Positions 1-8,312 of a stretch of DNA of 43,983 nucleotides are shown here, piece after piece (the first letter of the stretch is position 1; each line of letters starts with the position of its first letter). Position numbers and translations under genes: made by a program. The notes below the pieces were generated by a model. The model was not told where the DNA came from and made no database searches. It worked only from the letters and a program-made list of their open reading frames with translations. The stretch is from Bacteroidales bacterium (GTDB lineage: Bacteria > Bacteroidota > Bacteroidia > Bacteroidales > PXBB01), in the NCBI GenBank assembly GCA_003565735.1, contig PXBB01000148.1:1-43983 (forward strand). Direction: 5' to 3'.

Positions 1-512
1 ACTCATTATTAATTAGTAACAAAATAAATTGTTAATAAATTATGTTTTTATTAATCGTTTTGCAATAGCAAATATACATATAATTTTATTATGTACGTCT
101 GTTTTTTTTTAAATACTTAGAGCAGATAGCCATCGGGGTTACCAATGACATATTTTTGTGAAAGCACCAAATGCCACGCAAACTAATTGCTTGTTTTATG
201 TATTATGTCCCAGTAGGTTCAAATAAGAACGAGAGGGTAGGCTCAGCTGTTTTGCAGATTGATTTCCGGAAAAATATTCAATATTCAGATTTTTGTAAAA
301 TAATTCTTCTATAACTGTAGCCCAATACGGAAAACAGAAAAAGCAAACTGTGTATTTAAAAATCTATTCTGTGTTCGGAGCTTTTAATTATAAATCAGGC
401 TTTTCACTTAATGTATAATTGCACAGTTTGGCATACACATTTTATGAAAAGCCTGATGATTTACTTATTATTTCAAGCCTAATAAGAAGAGTTTTTAAAG
501 AAAGAGCTGAGC
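1..512. other. Gene-free region at the left edge
   Basis: No open reading frame of convincing length or composition is visible on either strand. The stretch is AT-rich. The only clear structure is a long inverted repeat at 394-457, listed separately. It lies downstream of the M49-type gene, which reads leftward and ends at 513, so part of it is that gene's 3' region. The rest may belong to a neighbour beyond the window edge. Confidence 0.5.
394..457. repeat. Inverted repeat, 13-bp perfect arms
   Basis: The arm ATCAGGCTTTTCA at 394-406 is exactly complementary to TGAAAAGCCTGAT at 445-457. The 38-base interior contains a further imperfect pairing (AATGTAT against ATACACATT), so the whole can fold as one long hairpin. 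It lies about 55 bases beyond the stop of the leftward gene at 513. It could be a terminator, although no clear T-run follows on the minus strand, or the remnant of a small mobile element. Confidence 0.45.
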
Positions 513-2177
513 TTACTCGTCTTTAACTTTCAAATATTCCATTCCTTGATGGAATGCAACATCAACAGGAATATTTTTGGCATTGATTTTTTCAATGTCA
601 ATGGCCAATATTTCCGGAATTTGGGCATCTCTTTCAATAATTTCTTCAGCTTTTTCAATATTTCCTTTAGCCTGAATGGTTAAGAACTTTTCAACACCTT
701 TCTCAATAGCAGCTTTCATCTTATCAATATCGACAATAAAAGTGTTGGTTTCGTTGCAACGAGAAAAAGCATTTTCTCTTTCAAAAAAGTTAAAACGAAT
801 CATCGCTGCAATTCCATGCGCACCAGCAGTTCCAAAGCGTACGGAGCGTAAGATGCTGGCAAAAGATGTTATGTAGGCTTCTGCCAATTCCTCATCTGTT
901 ATATGTCCTTTATTATTTAGTTCAGTTATAAGATGTAATGCCATTAAATCTGTTGCAGTTGCTTCGATGACACTGTGGTGTTCACGCAAAGCTTCTCTCA
1001 CGGGGATGTTTTCATCTATAGTTCTTGCAATGTTTAAACCGGCAGCAATTTCATGAAAGGCAACAAGCTGGAAAAAAGCATCGAAAGAAATGTGCTCATT
1101 TTGTGTTTCATGAATTACCAATTTGCCAATAGGTTTCAAAATGTTTATGAATTTTGCTTCAGTAACATTTTTCAACTGCATGCTACGAGTTCCTGTTATT
1201 TTTTGGACGGCAGGATATTGTGGCAAGTGTAAAGCAATAATTTTTGGGCCGGCATTACTTTGACCTGCATAGTAAAGTGCATTATAAGCAATTATTTCAG
1301 ATTCCTGACCAAACATTTGTTCTCTGAATTCTTGAGGTACAGGTAACGCACGCTGCAAATCGGGAACCATGGCATTATAACGTGAAAGTCTTTCTGTCCA
1401 CTCAACATCTTTAGCCAAAACAAATGCCGTGTAAGATTTTTTTAAACCAAATAACCTGTCTTCTCCGGTATCTAAAGGTCTTAATACCAAGTCCAAATTA
1501 TTATTTTTCATTTGCATCCAGGCTTTCTCGCTAACTGTAAAATCTCCTATGAAATGATCGGCTGCTAATTTTCTCAGGTAGTCAGCGAAAGCACTATATT
1601 CTGCTATACTTGCAGCTTCATGTAAGTAGGTGCTGATTTTCTCCAGTTGCTCTCTGTAGGCTCGGGCATAATGTTTTACTACCGGAGCATCCATTTCGCC
1701 TCTTCTTATAAGCGTGTAGGGGCTGTTTTTCAAAGTATCCCTCCATGTGTCAAATTCAACCCTATTCATGTCGTGAGGATAAAAAGCGGCACCTCTCGGC
1801 TTATCATCATAGCCTTCCATAAAAGCTGTATGACCTTCGAGACGTCCCCATGGCCCGTAATTTAATACAGCATATTCGCGCATATAAGGGTCTTCGATTT
1901 TTGATAACAGGGTTTCTTTAGGTTCACCATAGGATTGCAACCAGAAAATTTCATCAATAAGGTTGGCTGCTTTAATAAATATGGGCAGCATGTCTAACTC
2001 CGATTCGGACAAATGTTCTAAATTTGCCTTAAGCGTTACAAACTCGTATTGTGCAATTTTTTCTTTACATTTGTCGGCGTCTGTTTTTTCATCTTTTTCT
2101 TCTGTGGGCGATCCGCACGAAGAAATAATAATTAAACCGGCAGTGAAAAGCGAAAGTAAATGTTTTAAAGATTCCAT
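513..2177 (-). CDS. M49 (dipeptidyl-peptidase III-like) family lipoprotein with altered zinc site
   Basis: A 554-residue protein with a lipoprotein signal (lipobox ending at Cys21, IISSC), so probably anchored in the periplasm or outer membrane. The family resemblance is seen in the AGQSNAGPKIIALHLP and MQLKNVTEAKF segments (about 304-345), the HEIAAGLN segment (375-382), the IEATATD segment (404-410) and the AHGIAAMIRFNFF segment (453-465). M49 peptidases cut dipeptides from oligopeptide N-termini using zinc held by two His of an HExxH- or HExxGH-type motif and a Glu further on. Here H375, E376 and E405 are present, but the place of the second His is A379. The protein is otherwise full length with no frameshift, so it may be a non-catalytic homologue or bind metal differently. 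The ATG start follows a likely promoter at 2219-2226. It is divergent from the GNAT-nitrilase gene. Confidence 0.8.
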   Translation of the reverse strand: MESLKHLLSLFTAGLIIISSCGSPTEEKDEKTDADKCKEKIAQYEFVTLKANLEHLSESELDMLPIFIKAANLIDEIFWLQSYGEPKETLLSKIEDPYMREYAVLNYGPWGRLEGHTAFMEGYDDKPRGAAFYPHDMNRVEFDTWRDTLKNSPYTLIRRGEMDAPVVKHYARAYREQLEKISTYLHEAASIAEYSAFADYLRKLAADHFIGDFTVSEKAWMQMKNNNLDLVLRPLDTGEDRLFGLKKSYTAFVLAKDVEWTERLSRYNAMVPDLQRALPVPQEFREQMFGQESEIIAYNALYYAGQSNAGPKIIALHLPQYPAVQKITGTRSMQLKNVTEAKFINILKPIGKLVIHETQNEHISFDAFFQLVAFHEIAAGLNIARTIDENIPVREALREHHSVIEATATDLMALHLITELNNKGHITDEELAEAYITSFASILRSVRFGTAGAHGIAAMIRFNFFERENAFSRCNETNTFIVDIDKMKAAIEKGVEKFLTIQAKGNIEKAEEIIERDAQIPEILAIDIEKINAKNIPVDVAFHQGMEYLKVKDE

Positions 2178-2218
2178 AGTAATAATTTTTGGTTAAACTT
2201 TTATTTTACATTTATTTT

Positions 2219-2226
2219 CAAAGGTA
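2219..2226 (-). promoter_or_regulatory. Promoter -7 element for the M49-type gene
   Basis: Read on the minus strand this is TACCTTTG, a match to the Bacteroidota TAnnTTTG -7 box. It sits 41 bases before the ATG at 2177. The -33 box is weak (TTTA-like with a short spacer). Confidence 0.45.
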
Positions 2227-2253
2227 TTAAAAAAATATATTTAAAACTATTTT

Positions 2254-2283
2254 TTTGTAAAAAAAAATAAAAAATTATTTTTG
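2254..2283 (+). promoter_or_regulatory. Consensus Bacteroidota promoter for the GNAT-nitrilase gene
   Basis: TTTG at 2254-2257, an 18-base spacer and TATTTTTG at 2276-2283 match the Bacteroidota housekeeping promoter (TTTG, spacer, TAnnTTTG). Transcription would begin near 2289, giving a leader of about 46 bases before the ATG at 2335. It is back to back with the promoter of the M49-type gene. Confidence 0.6.
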
Positions 2284-2334
2284 CAGCCAACCAAAAAACA
2301 TCTTTAAGATAATTAAAACAAGGCAATAAAGCTA

Positions 2335-3864
2335 ATGAAAGAAGAAATACATAATGTTGAATTGGCCCCGTTGACAATTTCGGATTATGCAGAATTAAAA
2401 TCGGTAATGATTGATGCTTATGGCGCTATAGATGATGCCCATTGGGAAGAGCATCAAGTCCTAACCTTGCTGAGCATTTTTCCGGAAGGGCAGGTTGTGG
2501 TAAAAATCAACGGTGATATTGCCGGTTGTGCTTTATCTATTATGATTGATAGCACGAAAATTGATGAACACCACACCTATAAAGAAATTACGGGAGATTA
2601 TACATTTAAGACACACGATTTTAATGGCGACACTCTTTACGGCATCGACCTTGTTGTAATTCCTGCATACAGAGGCTTACGTTTAGGGCGCCGAATGTAC
2701 GAATACAGAAAACAACTATGCGAAAAGCTTAATTTAAAAAGTATTTTACTGGGGGGGCGTATTCCAAACTACCACAAATATGCTGATGAGATTGGGCCTA
2801 AGGAGTATATCGAAAAGGTAAGGCTTCGAGAGATTCACGATCCGGTATTAGATTTTCAATTGTCAAATGATTTTCATCCGGTGCGTATTCTGAAAAACTA
2901 TTGGCAGGAAGACACAGACTCCAGATCTTATGCAGTTTTACTTAAATGGAATAACGTATATTATGAGAAGCCGACGCAAAAAACAGAGTTTATTAAAAAA
3001 ATTGTTCGTTTAGGTTTGGTTCAATGGCAAATGCGACCATATGATGATATTAAAGCTTTGCTACAGCAAATGGAGTTTTTTGTAGATGCTTTAAGTGCTT
3101 ATAAAGCTGACTTTGCACTTTTTCCTGAATTTTTTAACGCCCCTTTGATGGCTGCTTACAACCACCTCTCAGAGCCGGAGGCTATAAGGGAGTTGGCAAA
3201 ATATACCGAAACATTGGTAATGGAGTTTTCACGCTTGTCGGTTGAATATAACATCAATATTATTACCGGCAGCATGCCTGAATTGGTAGATAATACATTG
3301 TACAATGCCGGCTATTTGTGTAAAAGAGATGGTTCCATAGACCGTTTTGAAAAACTACATATCACTCCTGATGAAAAAAAATCCTGGGGTATTAAAGGAG
3401 GTCAAACACTGAAAACTTTTGACACTGACTGTGGAAAAATTGGCGTACTGATATGCTATGATATTGAGTTCCCGGAAATAAGCAGAATGTTGGCTGATGA
3501 TGGTATGGATATTTTATTTGTGCCATTTCTTACAGATACCCAAAATGGATACTCAAGAGTGCGGTATTGCGCACAGGCAAGAGCTATCGAAAATGAGTGC
3601 TATGTTGCTATTGCCGGTAATGTCGGTAATTTGCCCAACGTCCATAATATGGGCATACAATTTGCCCAGTCTGTAGTTTTTACACCTTGCGATTTCGGAT
3701 TTCCAACTAATGGTATAAAAGCTGAAGCAACGCCCAATACTGAAATGATTCTTATTGCAGATGTTGATATTGACCTACTTAACGAACTGCATAATTATGG
3801 CAGCGTTAAAAACCTCAAAGATCGCAGAAAAGATCTTTATAGTATCAAAAGACAAAATCAATAA
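2335..3864 (+). CDS. Bifunctional GNAT acetyltransferase / carbon-nitrogen hydrolase (nitrilase superfamily)
   Basis: A 509-residue cytoplasmic fusion with no signal peptide. Residues about 8-210 resemble a GNAT N-acetyltransferase, with the acetyl-CoA loop pattern RGLRLGRRMYEYRK near residues 115-128. Residues about 222-500 form a nitrilase-type amidase with the full catalytic triad visible: Glu265 in FPEFFNAP, Lys340 in FEKLHITPDE and Cys374 in VLICYDIEFPE. The same two-domain architecture is known in many bacteria, and its substrate is not established. The nitrilase half suggests hydrolysis of a C-N amide bond and the GNAT half acetylation of an amine. Whether they act on one substrate is inference. 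It is transcribed alone from a consensus promoter. Confidence 0.88.
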   Translation: MKEEIHNVELAPLTISDYAELKSVMIDAYGAIDDAHWEEHQVLTLLSIFPEGQVVVKINGDIAGCALSIMIDSTKIDEHHTYKEITGDYTFKTHDFNGDTLYGIDLVVIPAYRGLRLGRRMYEYRKQLCEKLNLKSILLGGRIPNYHKYADEIGPKEYIEKVRLREIHDPVLDFQLSNDFHPVRILKNYWQEDTDSRSYAVLLKWNNVYYEKPTQKTEFIKKIVRLGLVQWQMRPYDDIKALLQQMEFFVDALSAYKADFALFPEFFNAPLMAAYNHLSEPEAIRELAKYTETLVMEFSRLSVEYNINIITGSMPELVDNTLYNAGYLCKRDGSIDRFEKLHITPDEKKSWGIKGGQTLKTFDTDCGKIGVLICYDIEFPEISRMLADDGMDILFVPFLTDTQNGYSRVRYCAQARAIENECYVAIAGNVGNLPNVHNMGIQFAQSVVFTPCDFGFPTNGIKAEATPNTEMILIADVDIDLLNELHNYGSVKNLKDRRKDLYSIKRQNQ

Positions 3865-3978
3865 TTGATTGCCCTACCGGACCAAATAAAATATGCTGAG
3901 TTTTAAATGCCTATGCAGTTATTTTTTCTTTTTGGATTTAAACCGGACTAACTCTATTATTCGAGATTAAATAATAAC

Positions 3979-4296
3979 TTAAGAGCCCGGTCTGGGTGTT
4001 GGGGTAGGGGTTCTTCTGAATATTCGAATATAAAAAGGGTCCGGATGTTTTCCCTGTCTAATTCTTCTGGCTTTACGGGCATTTTGACGCATACGTTTTC
4101 GTGTTTCTCTGGTTTGAATATCCTTGTGCCTTCTAAGTGCTTCCTTATATTGATTTTCAGCTTCTTTGGTTCTTTGCTCCTGCATTCTCTCAACGTCCCT
4201 TTGTTTTTTTCTAATTTGGCGTTGACTATACTGTGAGCACGAAAAGGCTGGTAACAAAAAGATTACAATAAAAAATATAACGCGTGTCAGTTTCAT
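3979..4296 (-). CDS. Small, very basic lipoprotein of unknown function
   Basis: Starting at the ATG at 4296, the product is about 105 residues: a lipoprotein signal (MKLTRVIFFIVIFLLPAFSC) followed by a strongly charged, Arg/Lys/Gln-rich region predicted to be helical, and a Pro/Thr tail ending TPTPTPRPGS. The frame stays open further upstream to 4335, but the added residues would spoil the signal peptide. Small basic lipoproteins of this build are common in Bacteroidota, and no enzymatic motif is visible. The basic body may touch an anionic surface such as lipopolysaccharide or nucleic acid; that is speculation. It converges with the GNAT-nitrilase gene. Confidence 0.6.
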   Translation of the reverse strand: MKLTRVIFFIVIFLLPAFSCSQYSQRQIRKKQRDVERMQEQRTKEAENQYKEALRRHKDIQTRETRKRMRQNARKARRIRQGKHPDPFYIRIFRRTPTPTPRPGS

Positions 4297-4379
4297 AAAA
4301 AATAAATATCGTAATTTTGTAAAATTATAAAACAAAATGTAAATACATAATATTACATACTATTTTTTTTTATTAGCGT

Positions 4380-4387
4380 TATTTTTG
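4380..4387 (+). promoter_or_regulatory. Promoter -7 element for the Rieske-like lipoprotein
   Basis: TATTTTTG matches TAnnTTTG and lies 14 bases before the ATG at 4402, so the leader would be very short. There is no clear TTTG box at the expected distance upstream. Confidence 0.4.
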
Positions 4388-4401
4388 AGTAACATAGAAA
4401 A

Positions 4402-4836
4402 ATGAAAAGCTTAAGACAAAATATATATCTGGTGGTATTATTGGTATTATTGATTTTTTTTCCAAGATGTCAAAAAAATGAAGAACCCATACCATATACC
4501 TATGTTAATTTTTATATCAATTTAAACTCACCACAATACACAAATCTTACGTCTGTTGGCGGTTGGGTTTATGTTCAGGGTGGATATAGGGGCATTCTTG
4601 TTTACCGAAGCTCTACTGAAGATTTTAAAGCTTTCGACAGGGCTTGTACTTATAAACCCTCATCAAGTTGCGAAAGAATTCAAGTTGAAGAAAACTCTAT
4701 AACACTGGTTGACACCTGCTGTGGTTCGAGGTTTCTTATTACTGATGGTTCTGTAGTTAATGGCCCTGCAACTATCTCGCTGCGAGAGTACAGAACTTAT
4801 ATAAGTGGTCAGGCGCTTCATGTAACTAATTATTAA
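4402..4836 (+). CDS. Rieske-like lipoprotein lacking the cluster histidines
   Basis: 144 residues with a lipoprotein signal ending at Cys23, followed by QKNEE, which resembles the surface-export signal described for Bacteroidota lipoproteins. The C-terminal half looks like a Rieske [2Fe-2S] fold: ACTYKP (81-86) corresponds to box I and TCCGSRF (105-111), followed by DGSVVNGPA, corresponds to box II of the CPCHGS type. In a true Rieske protein each box gives one Cys and one His to the cluster. Here the box I His is Tyr84, the box II His is Cys107 and the first box II Cys is Asp104. C82, C90, C106 and C107 remain. It therefore probably does not hold a normal Rieske cluster. It could be structural only, or bind another metal through cysteines. 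The fold call is fairly firm; the function is unknown. Confidence 0.65.
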   Translation: MKSLRQNIYLVVLLVLLIFFPRCQKNEEPIPYTYVNFYINLNSPQYTNLTSVGGWVYVQGGYRGILVYRSSTEDFKAFDRACTYKPSSSCERIQVEENSITLVDTCCGSRFLITDGSVVNGPATISLREYRTYISGQALHVTNY

Positions 4837-4910
4837 TTAAGCCGTTAGTGTATTTGATTTTTTCTTGTGGTATTTACTACAGTAGTAATATCAGGTAAAT
4901 AAAACTGTAC

Positions 4911-4946
4911 TTTGACAAATCTTATAAAACAATTTTATTACTTTTG
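4911..4946 (+). promoter_or_regulatory. Possible promoter for the rbfA operon
   Basis: TTTG at 4911-4914 and TACTTTTG at 4939-4946 fit the Bacteroidota boxes, but the 24-base spacer is longer than usual. The leader to the ATG at 5058 would be about 105 bases. No riboswitch or other structured element was recognised in it. Confidence 0.35.
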
Positions 4947-5057
4947 CTTACCTTTTATGAACAGGCTGTTTTTTTTATTCTTTTATAAAATTTTGAACTA
5001 TTCACCAAAAAACATAAAAATTTAAAAAATAAATCAAAGACCTAATTTAGTAAACAT

Positions 5058-5405
5058 ATGGAATCAAAAAGGCAGAGTAAAATATCGCGTCTTATACAGA
5101 AAGATTTGGGTGATATATTTCAAACTGAATATCAAAATTTCTTTGGGCCGGTTATGGTAACCGTTACCAAGGTACGTGTTACCCCTGATTTATCTGTTGC
5201 CAAAGTATTTGTGAGTATATTCGGCAGTAACATTGATAAAGAGGCAGTTTTAGATCTTATTAATAAGCGTTCGTGGGAGTTGCGCAAAAAATTTGGCAAT
5301 CGCGCAAGAAATCAGCTTAAAAGTATTCCTGATTTTGAGTTTTTTTTGGATGACTCTTTAGATTATATTGAAAATATTGAAAATATATTAAATAATGACA
5401 AATAA
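5058..5405 (+). CDS. rbfA: Ribosome-binding factor A
   Basis: 115 residues, the usual length for RbfA, a cytoplasmic KH-like protein that binds the 30S subunit during late 16S rRNA maturation and helps cold adaptation. The N-terminal RQSKISRLIQKDLGDIFQ helix, the TVTKVRVTPDLSVAKVFVS strand pattern and the C-terminal PDFEFFLDDSLDYIENIENIL segment are characteristic. It begins a run of three genes: the methyltransferase starts 8 bases after its stop and the permease follows. Confidence 0.93.
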   Translation: MESKRQSKISRLIQKDLGDIFQTEYQNFFGPVMVTVTKVRVTPDLSVAKVFVSIFGSNIDKEAVLDLINKRSWELRKKFGNRARNQLKSIPDFEFFLDDSLDYIENIENILNNDK

Positions 5406-5413
5406 GATTTACT

Positions 5414-6217
5414 ATGAAATACGACCCTATTAAAAGGAGCCTTGGTTCTTTTTTCAATCAAACAGTATTTTTACGGTTGTTACTATATAAGCTCCTCGAC
5501 CTTCTATTGCTTCGTGCCTGGTATATAAAAAGAGCACTTCGTCAATGGTCTAAAAGTAATAGGGTGCAGTACGTACTTGATGCAGGGTCAGGATTTGGAC
5601 AACACACGTATTACTTGCAATCTCTTTTTCCAAATGCAACTATTGAGGGCGTAGATCTTAAACAAGAACAAATTGACGATTGTAATATGTTTTTCCGTAA
5701 GGCAGGCAAAAAAAATGTTCGCTTTCTTTATGCAGACCTTACACACTATACTCCAAAACAAAAGTACGACTTGATAGTATGTGTTGATGTTATGGAACAC
5801 ATTGAAGATGATGTAAGTGTTTTTAACAATTTTGGAAAAATTATTAATGATGGCGGCTTATTGCTTATTTCTACACCATCAGATAAGGGTGGTTCTGATG
5901 TTCATCATGAGCATGAAGACTCTTTTATTGATGAGCACGTCAGAGATGGTTACAATAAAGAGGATATGATACAAAAATTGAAAAAAGCCGGCTTTAGGGA
6001 TATTTCTGTGGCGTACAGTTATGGAAAATTTGGAAGTATAGCATGGCGGCTTTCTATGAAATATCCCATTGTAATGCTAAATAAATCAAAATTGTTTTTT
6101 GTTATACTTCCCGTTTATTATTTGATTACTTTCCCTTTCGCTTTTCTATTTAATGCTATTGATACCGGCAGGACAAACAAAACAGGTACAGGTTTAATTG
6201 TTAAAGCCATTAAATAG
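5414..6217 (+). CDS. Class I SAM-dependent methyltransferase
   Basis: 267 residues. A Rossmann-type methyltransferase core lies at about 50-165: motif I VLDAGSGFGQHT, motif II acidic residue in IEGVDLKQEQ, and VCVDVMEHIEDD, which is typical of UbiE/Methyltransf_11-type small-molecule methyltransferases. The C-terminal region has a hydrophobic stretch (FFVILPVYYLITFPFAFLF, about 229-247), suggesting membrane association and perhaps a lipid or quinone-like substrate; this is inference. It is tightly placed between rbfA and the permease gene, with 8 and 7 bases between them. The actual substrate cannot be read from the sequence. Confidence 0.8.
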   Translation: MKYDPIKRSLGSFFNQTVFLRLLLYKLLDLLLLRAWYIKRALRQWSKSNRVQYVLDAGSGFGQHTYYLQSLFPNATIEGVDLKQEQIDDCNMFFRKAGKKNVRFLYADLTHYTPKQKYDLIVCVDVMEHIEDDVSVFNNFGKIINDGGLLLISTPSDKGGSDVHHEHEDSFIDEHVRDGYNKEDMIQKLKKAGFRDISVAYSYGKFGSIAWRLSMKYPIVMLNKSKLFFVILPVYYLITFPFAFLFNAIDTGRTNKTGTGLIVKAIK

Positions 6218-6224
6218 AATTCAG

Positions 6225-7451
6225 ATGAAACTGCCTTTAAGAATAGCACTCCGGTATTTGTTTTCTAAAAAAAAACATAATATCATTAATATTATCTCAG
6301 CTATTTCTATCAGTGGCATTACCATTAGCACAGCTGCGCTTATTATTGTATTATCTGTTTTTAACGGCTTCGAGAATTTGGTAATTTCTATGTTTAATGC
6401 AATTAATCCGGATTTTCACATCAGTTTAAAACAAGGAAAGACTTTTGAGCGAGACAGTACAACCATAGAACTTATTAGAGAAATTGATGGTGTTACACAT
6501 CTGACCGAGGTTATTGAAGAAAATGTATTAATAAGATATCGAGAGGATCAGCATGTTGCTGTTATTAAGGGGGTTAGTCAAGATTTTCGTGAAATGACAC
6601 AAATTGATGATCTGGTAAATAAAGGCAAACCTATCCTCAAAGAAGGAGATATCTACTTTGCACTTATTGGCAGAGGGATAACTTACAAGCTGGGTATTAA
6701 CGTAAATGATTTATTATCACCATTGGCAGTGTATGTTCCACGCAGAGGTGTACGGACAATTACAGACCCGCTTAATGCTTTCAACACAAGATATATACAG
6801 CCGGGAGGTGTTTTTTCCGTAGATATTGAATATGATGAAAAGTTTTTTATTACGGATATACAATTCGCTCAAAAACTTCTTGATTATGACAACGAATTGA
6901 CTGCTATAGAGATAGGTGTTGCAGAGGGCTTTTCTGAGCAAAGCGTTAGAAATGAATTGTACGAAATATTAGATGATAGATTCGAAGTTAAAAACAGATT
7001 TCAGCAACAAGCATTTTTTTATAAAGTAATGCAATCTGAAAAATGGGCCATTTTTTTAATTCTTTCCTTCATACTTATCATAGCTATTTTTAATGTAATA
7101 GGCACGCTTACCATGCTTATACTTGAAAAGAAATCTGATATATCTGTGCTATGGACTTTAGGGGCCTCACATGTCTTTTTAAAAAAAGTGTTTTTCCTTC
7201 AAGGTTTCCTCATCGGTTTACTTGGAGCTCTGTTGGGTCTTTTGTTAGGGTGTGCTATTTGCTGGCTGCAAATGAAGTTCTCGATTGTAATGATGCAATC
7301 AAGTGATACTTTTTTTAGCGAAGCATATCCCGTTATTTTACAATTCAGCGATATTGTAAGGGTATTTTTTACTGTTGTTGTGATTGCCTTAGTGGCTTCT
7401 TATATTCCATCCAGAAGAATAAAAATCAGCAGACTTGAAAAAAAAATATAA
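6225..7451 (+). CDS. FtsX-like ABC transporter permease, LolC/LolE type
   Basis: 408 residues from the ATG at 6225, giving MKLPLRIALRYLFSKKKHN, a typical LolC/E N-terminus. The frame stays open to a TTG at 6198 inside the preceding gene, which is less likely to be the start. One membrane helix near residues 20-45, a long periplasmic domain, then three helices in the C-terminal FtsX domain (about 265-400). LolC/E permeases with the LolD ATPase extract lipoproteins from the inner membrane for LolA. No ATPase gene is adjacent, so it would have to pair with one encoded elsewhere. A LolA-like carrier lies at the far end of this window. It is the third gene of the rbfA run. Confidence 0.85.
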   Translation: MKLPLRIALRYLFSKKKHNIINIISAISISGITISTAALIIVLSVFNGFENLVISMFNAINPDFHISLKQGKTFERDSTTIELIREIDGVTHLTEVIEENVLIRYREDQHVAVIKGVSQDFREMTQIDDLVNKGKPILKEGDIYFALIGRGITYKLGINVNDLLSPLAVYVPRRGVRTITDPLNAFNTRYIQPGGVFSVDIEYDEKFFITDIQFAQKLLDYDNELTAIEIGVAEGFSEQSVRNELYEILDDRFEVKNRFQQQAFFYKVMQSEKWAIFLILSFILIIAIFNVIGTLTMLILEKKSDISVLWTLGASHVFLKKVFFLQGFLIGLLGALLGLLLGCAICWLQMKFSIVMMQSSDTFFSEAYPVILQFSDIVRVFFTVVVIALVASYIPSRRIKISRLEKKI

Positions 7452-7626
7452 TGGTTCCAAAAAGATGTTCCGTTTTTTTTCATGCAAAATTCCAAAGGCT
7501 TACTTGATAGATGGGTTTATCGTATAACTGTTCATATTTTAAATCCGCATATTTTCAATTATGATTTTTGACGCGGTACGCTAATTTTTTTGTATATTTA
7601 CATTCTTATTTAAACTATAAAGTCAT

Positions 7627-8307
7627 ATGATTAAGTTTGGTTTTTTATTTTTTATGTTGTTGATTATTTCTGGTTCTGAAAGAGAAGCAGAAAGGCATTT
7701 AATGGTACGAACACAAATACAAGCCAGAGGCGTGGAGCACCGGCCAACGCTAAATGCTTTAAAGAAGGTTGAACGGCACCGTTTAGTACCGCGCGATGTG
7801 GTGTCATATGCCTATATGGACAGACCTCTGCCTATTGACTATGGACAAACAATTTCGCAGCCTTATATTGTTGCTTACATGACAGAGGCTGTACAACCAC
7901 AAAGAGGGCATAAAGTTCTTGAGATTGGCACCGGATCCGGTTATCAGGCTGCAGTACTTGCTGAAATAGTTGACAAGGTATATACCATTGAAATAGTTGA
8001 AGAGTTGGGGCGTCGGGCACGTCGCGATTTAAATAACTTAGGCTACGAAAACATTCATGTGAAAATTGGCGATGGTTATTATGGGTGGAAAGAACATGCG
8101 CCTTTTGATGCTATTGTAGTTACTGCTGCGGCAGAGTATATACCACCACCTCTAATTGAGCAACTCAATGAAGGGGGACGTATGATTATTCCTGTAGGGT
8201 CTCCTTTTATGACACAGCAATTGGTTCTCGTGGAAAAGAAAGACGGTCAGGTTAGGAGCCGCAATCTGATGCCTGTTAGATTTGTTCCCTTTACAAGGTC
8301 TGATTAG
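7627..8307 (+). CDS. pcm: Protein-L-isoaspartate O-methyltransferase, probably exported
   Basis: 226 residues. It repairs proteins by methylating isoaspartyl residues with S-adenosylmethionine. Visible family motifs are PLPIDYGQTISQPYIVAYM (about 72-90, substrate loop), VLEIGTGSGYQAAVLAEI (SAM motif I), the post-I acidic residue in VYTIEIVEE, and the DAIVVTAAAEYIP segment. The N-terminus has a hydrophobic stretch (FGFLFFMLLIISGS) before the core that looks like a signal peptide, suggesting periplasmic action. Periplasmic SAM supply is a known puzzle for such forms. The next gene starts 5 bases after its stop, so the two are probably co-transcribed. Confidence 0.9.
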   Translation: MIKFGFLFFMLLIISGSEREAERHLMVRTQIQARGVEHRPTLNALKKVERHRLVPRDVVSYAYMDRPLPIDYGQTISQPYIVAYMTEAVQPQRGHKVLEIGTGSGYQAAVLAEIVDKVYTIEIVEELGRRARRDLNNLGYENIHVKIGDGYYGWKEHAPFDAIVVTAAAEYIPPPLIEQLNEGGRMIIPVGSPFMTQQLVLVEKKDGQVRSRNLMPVRFVPFTRSD

Positions 8308-8312
8308 AAAAT

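Noticed and set aside
3957-4193. 78-codon minus-strand frame overlapping the small basic lipoprotein
   Set aside because: The other frame in the same place has a lipoprotein signal and a stop at a sensible position; this one lacks both.
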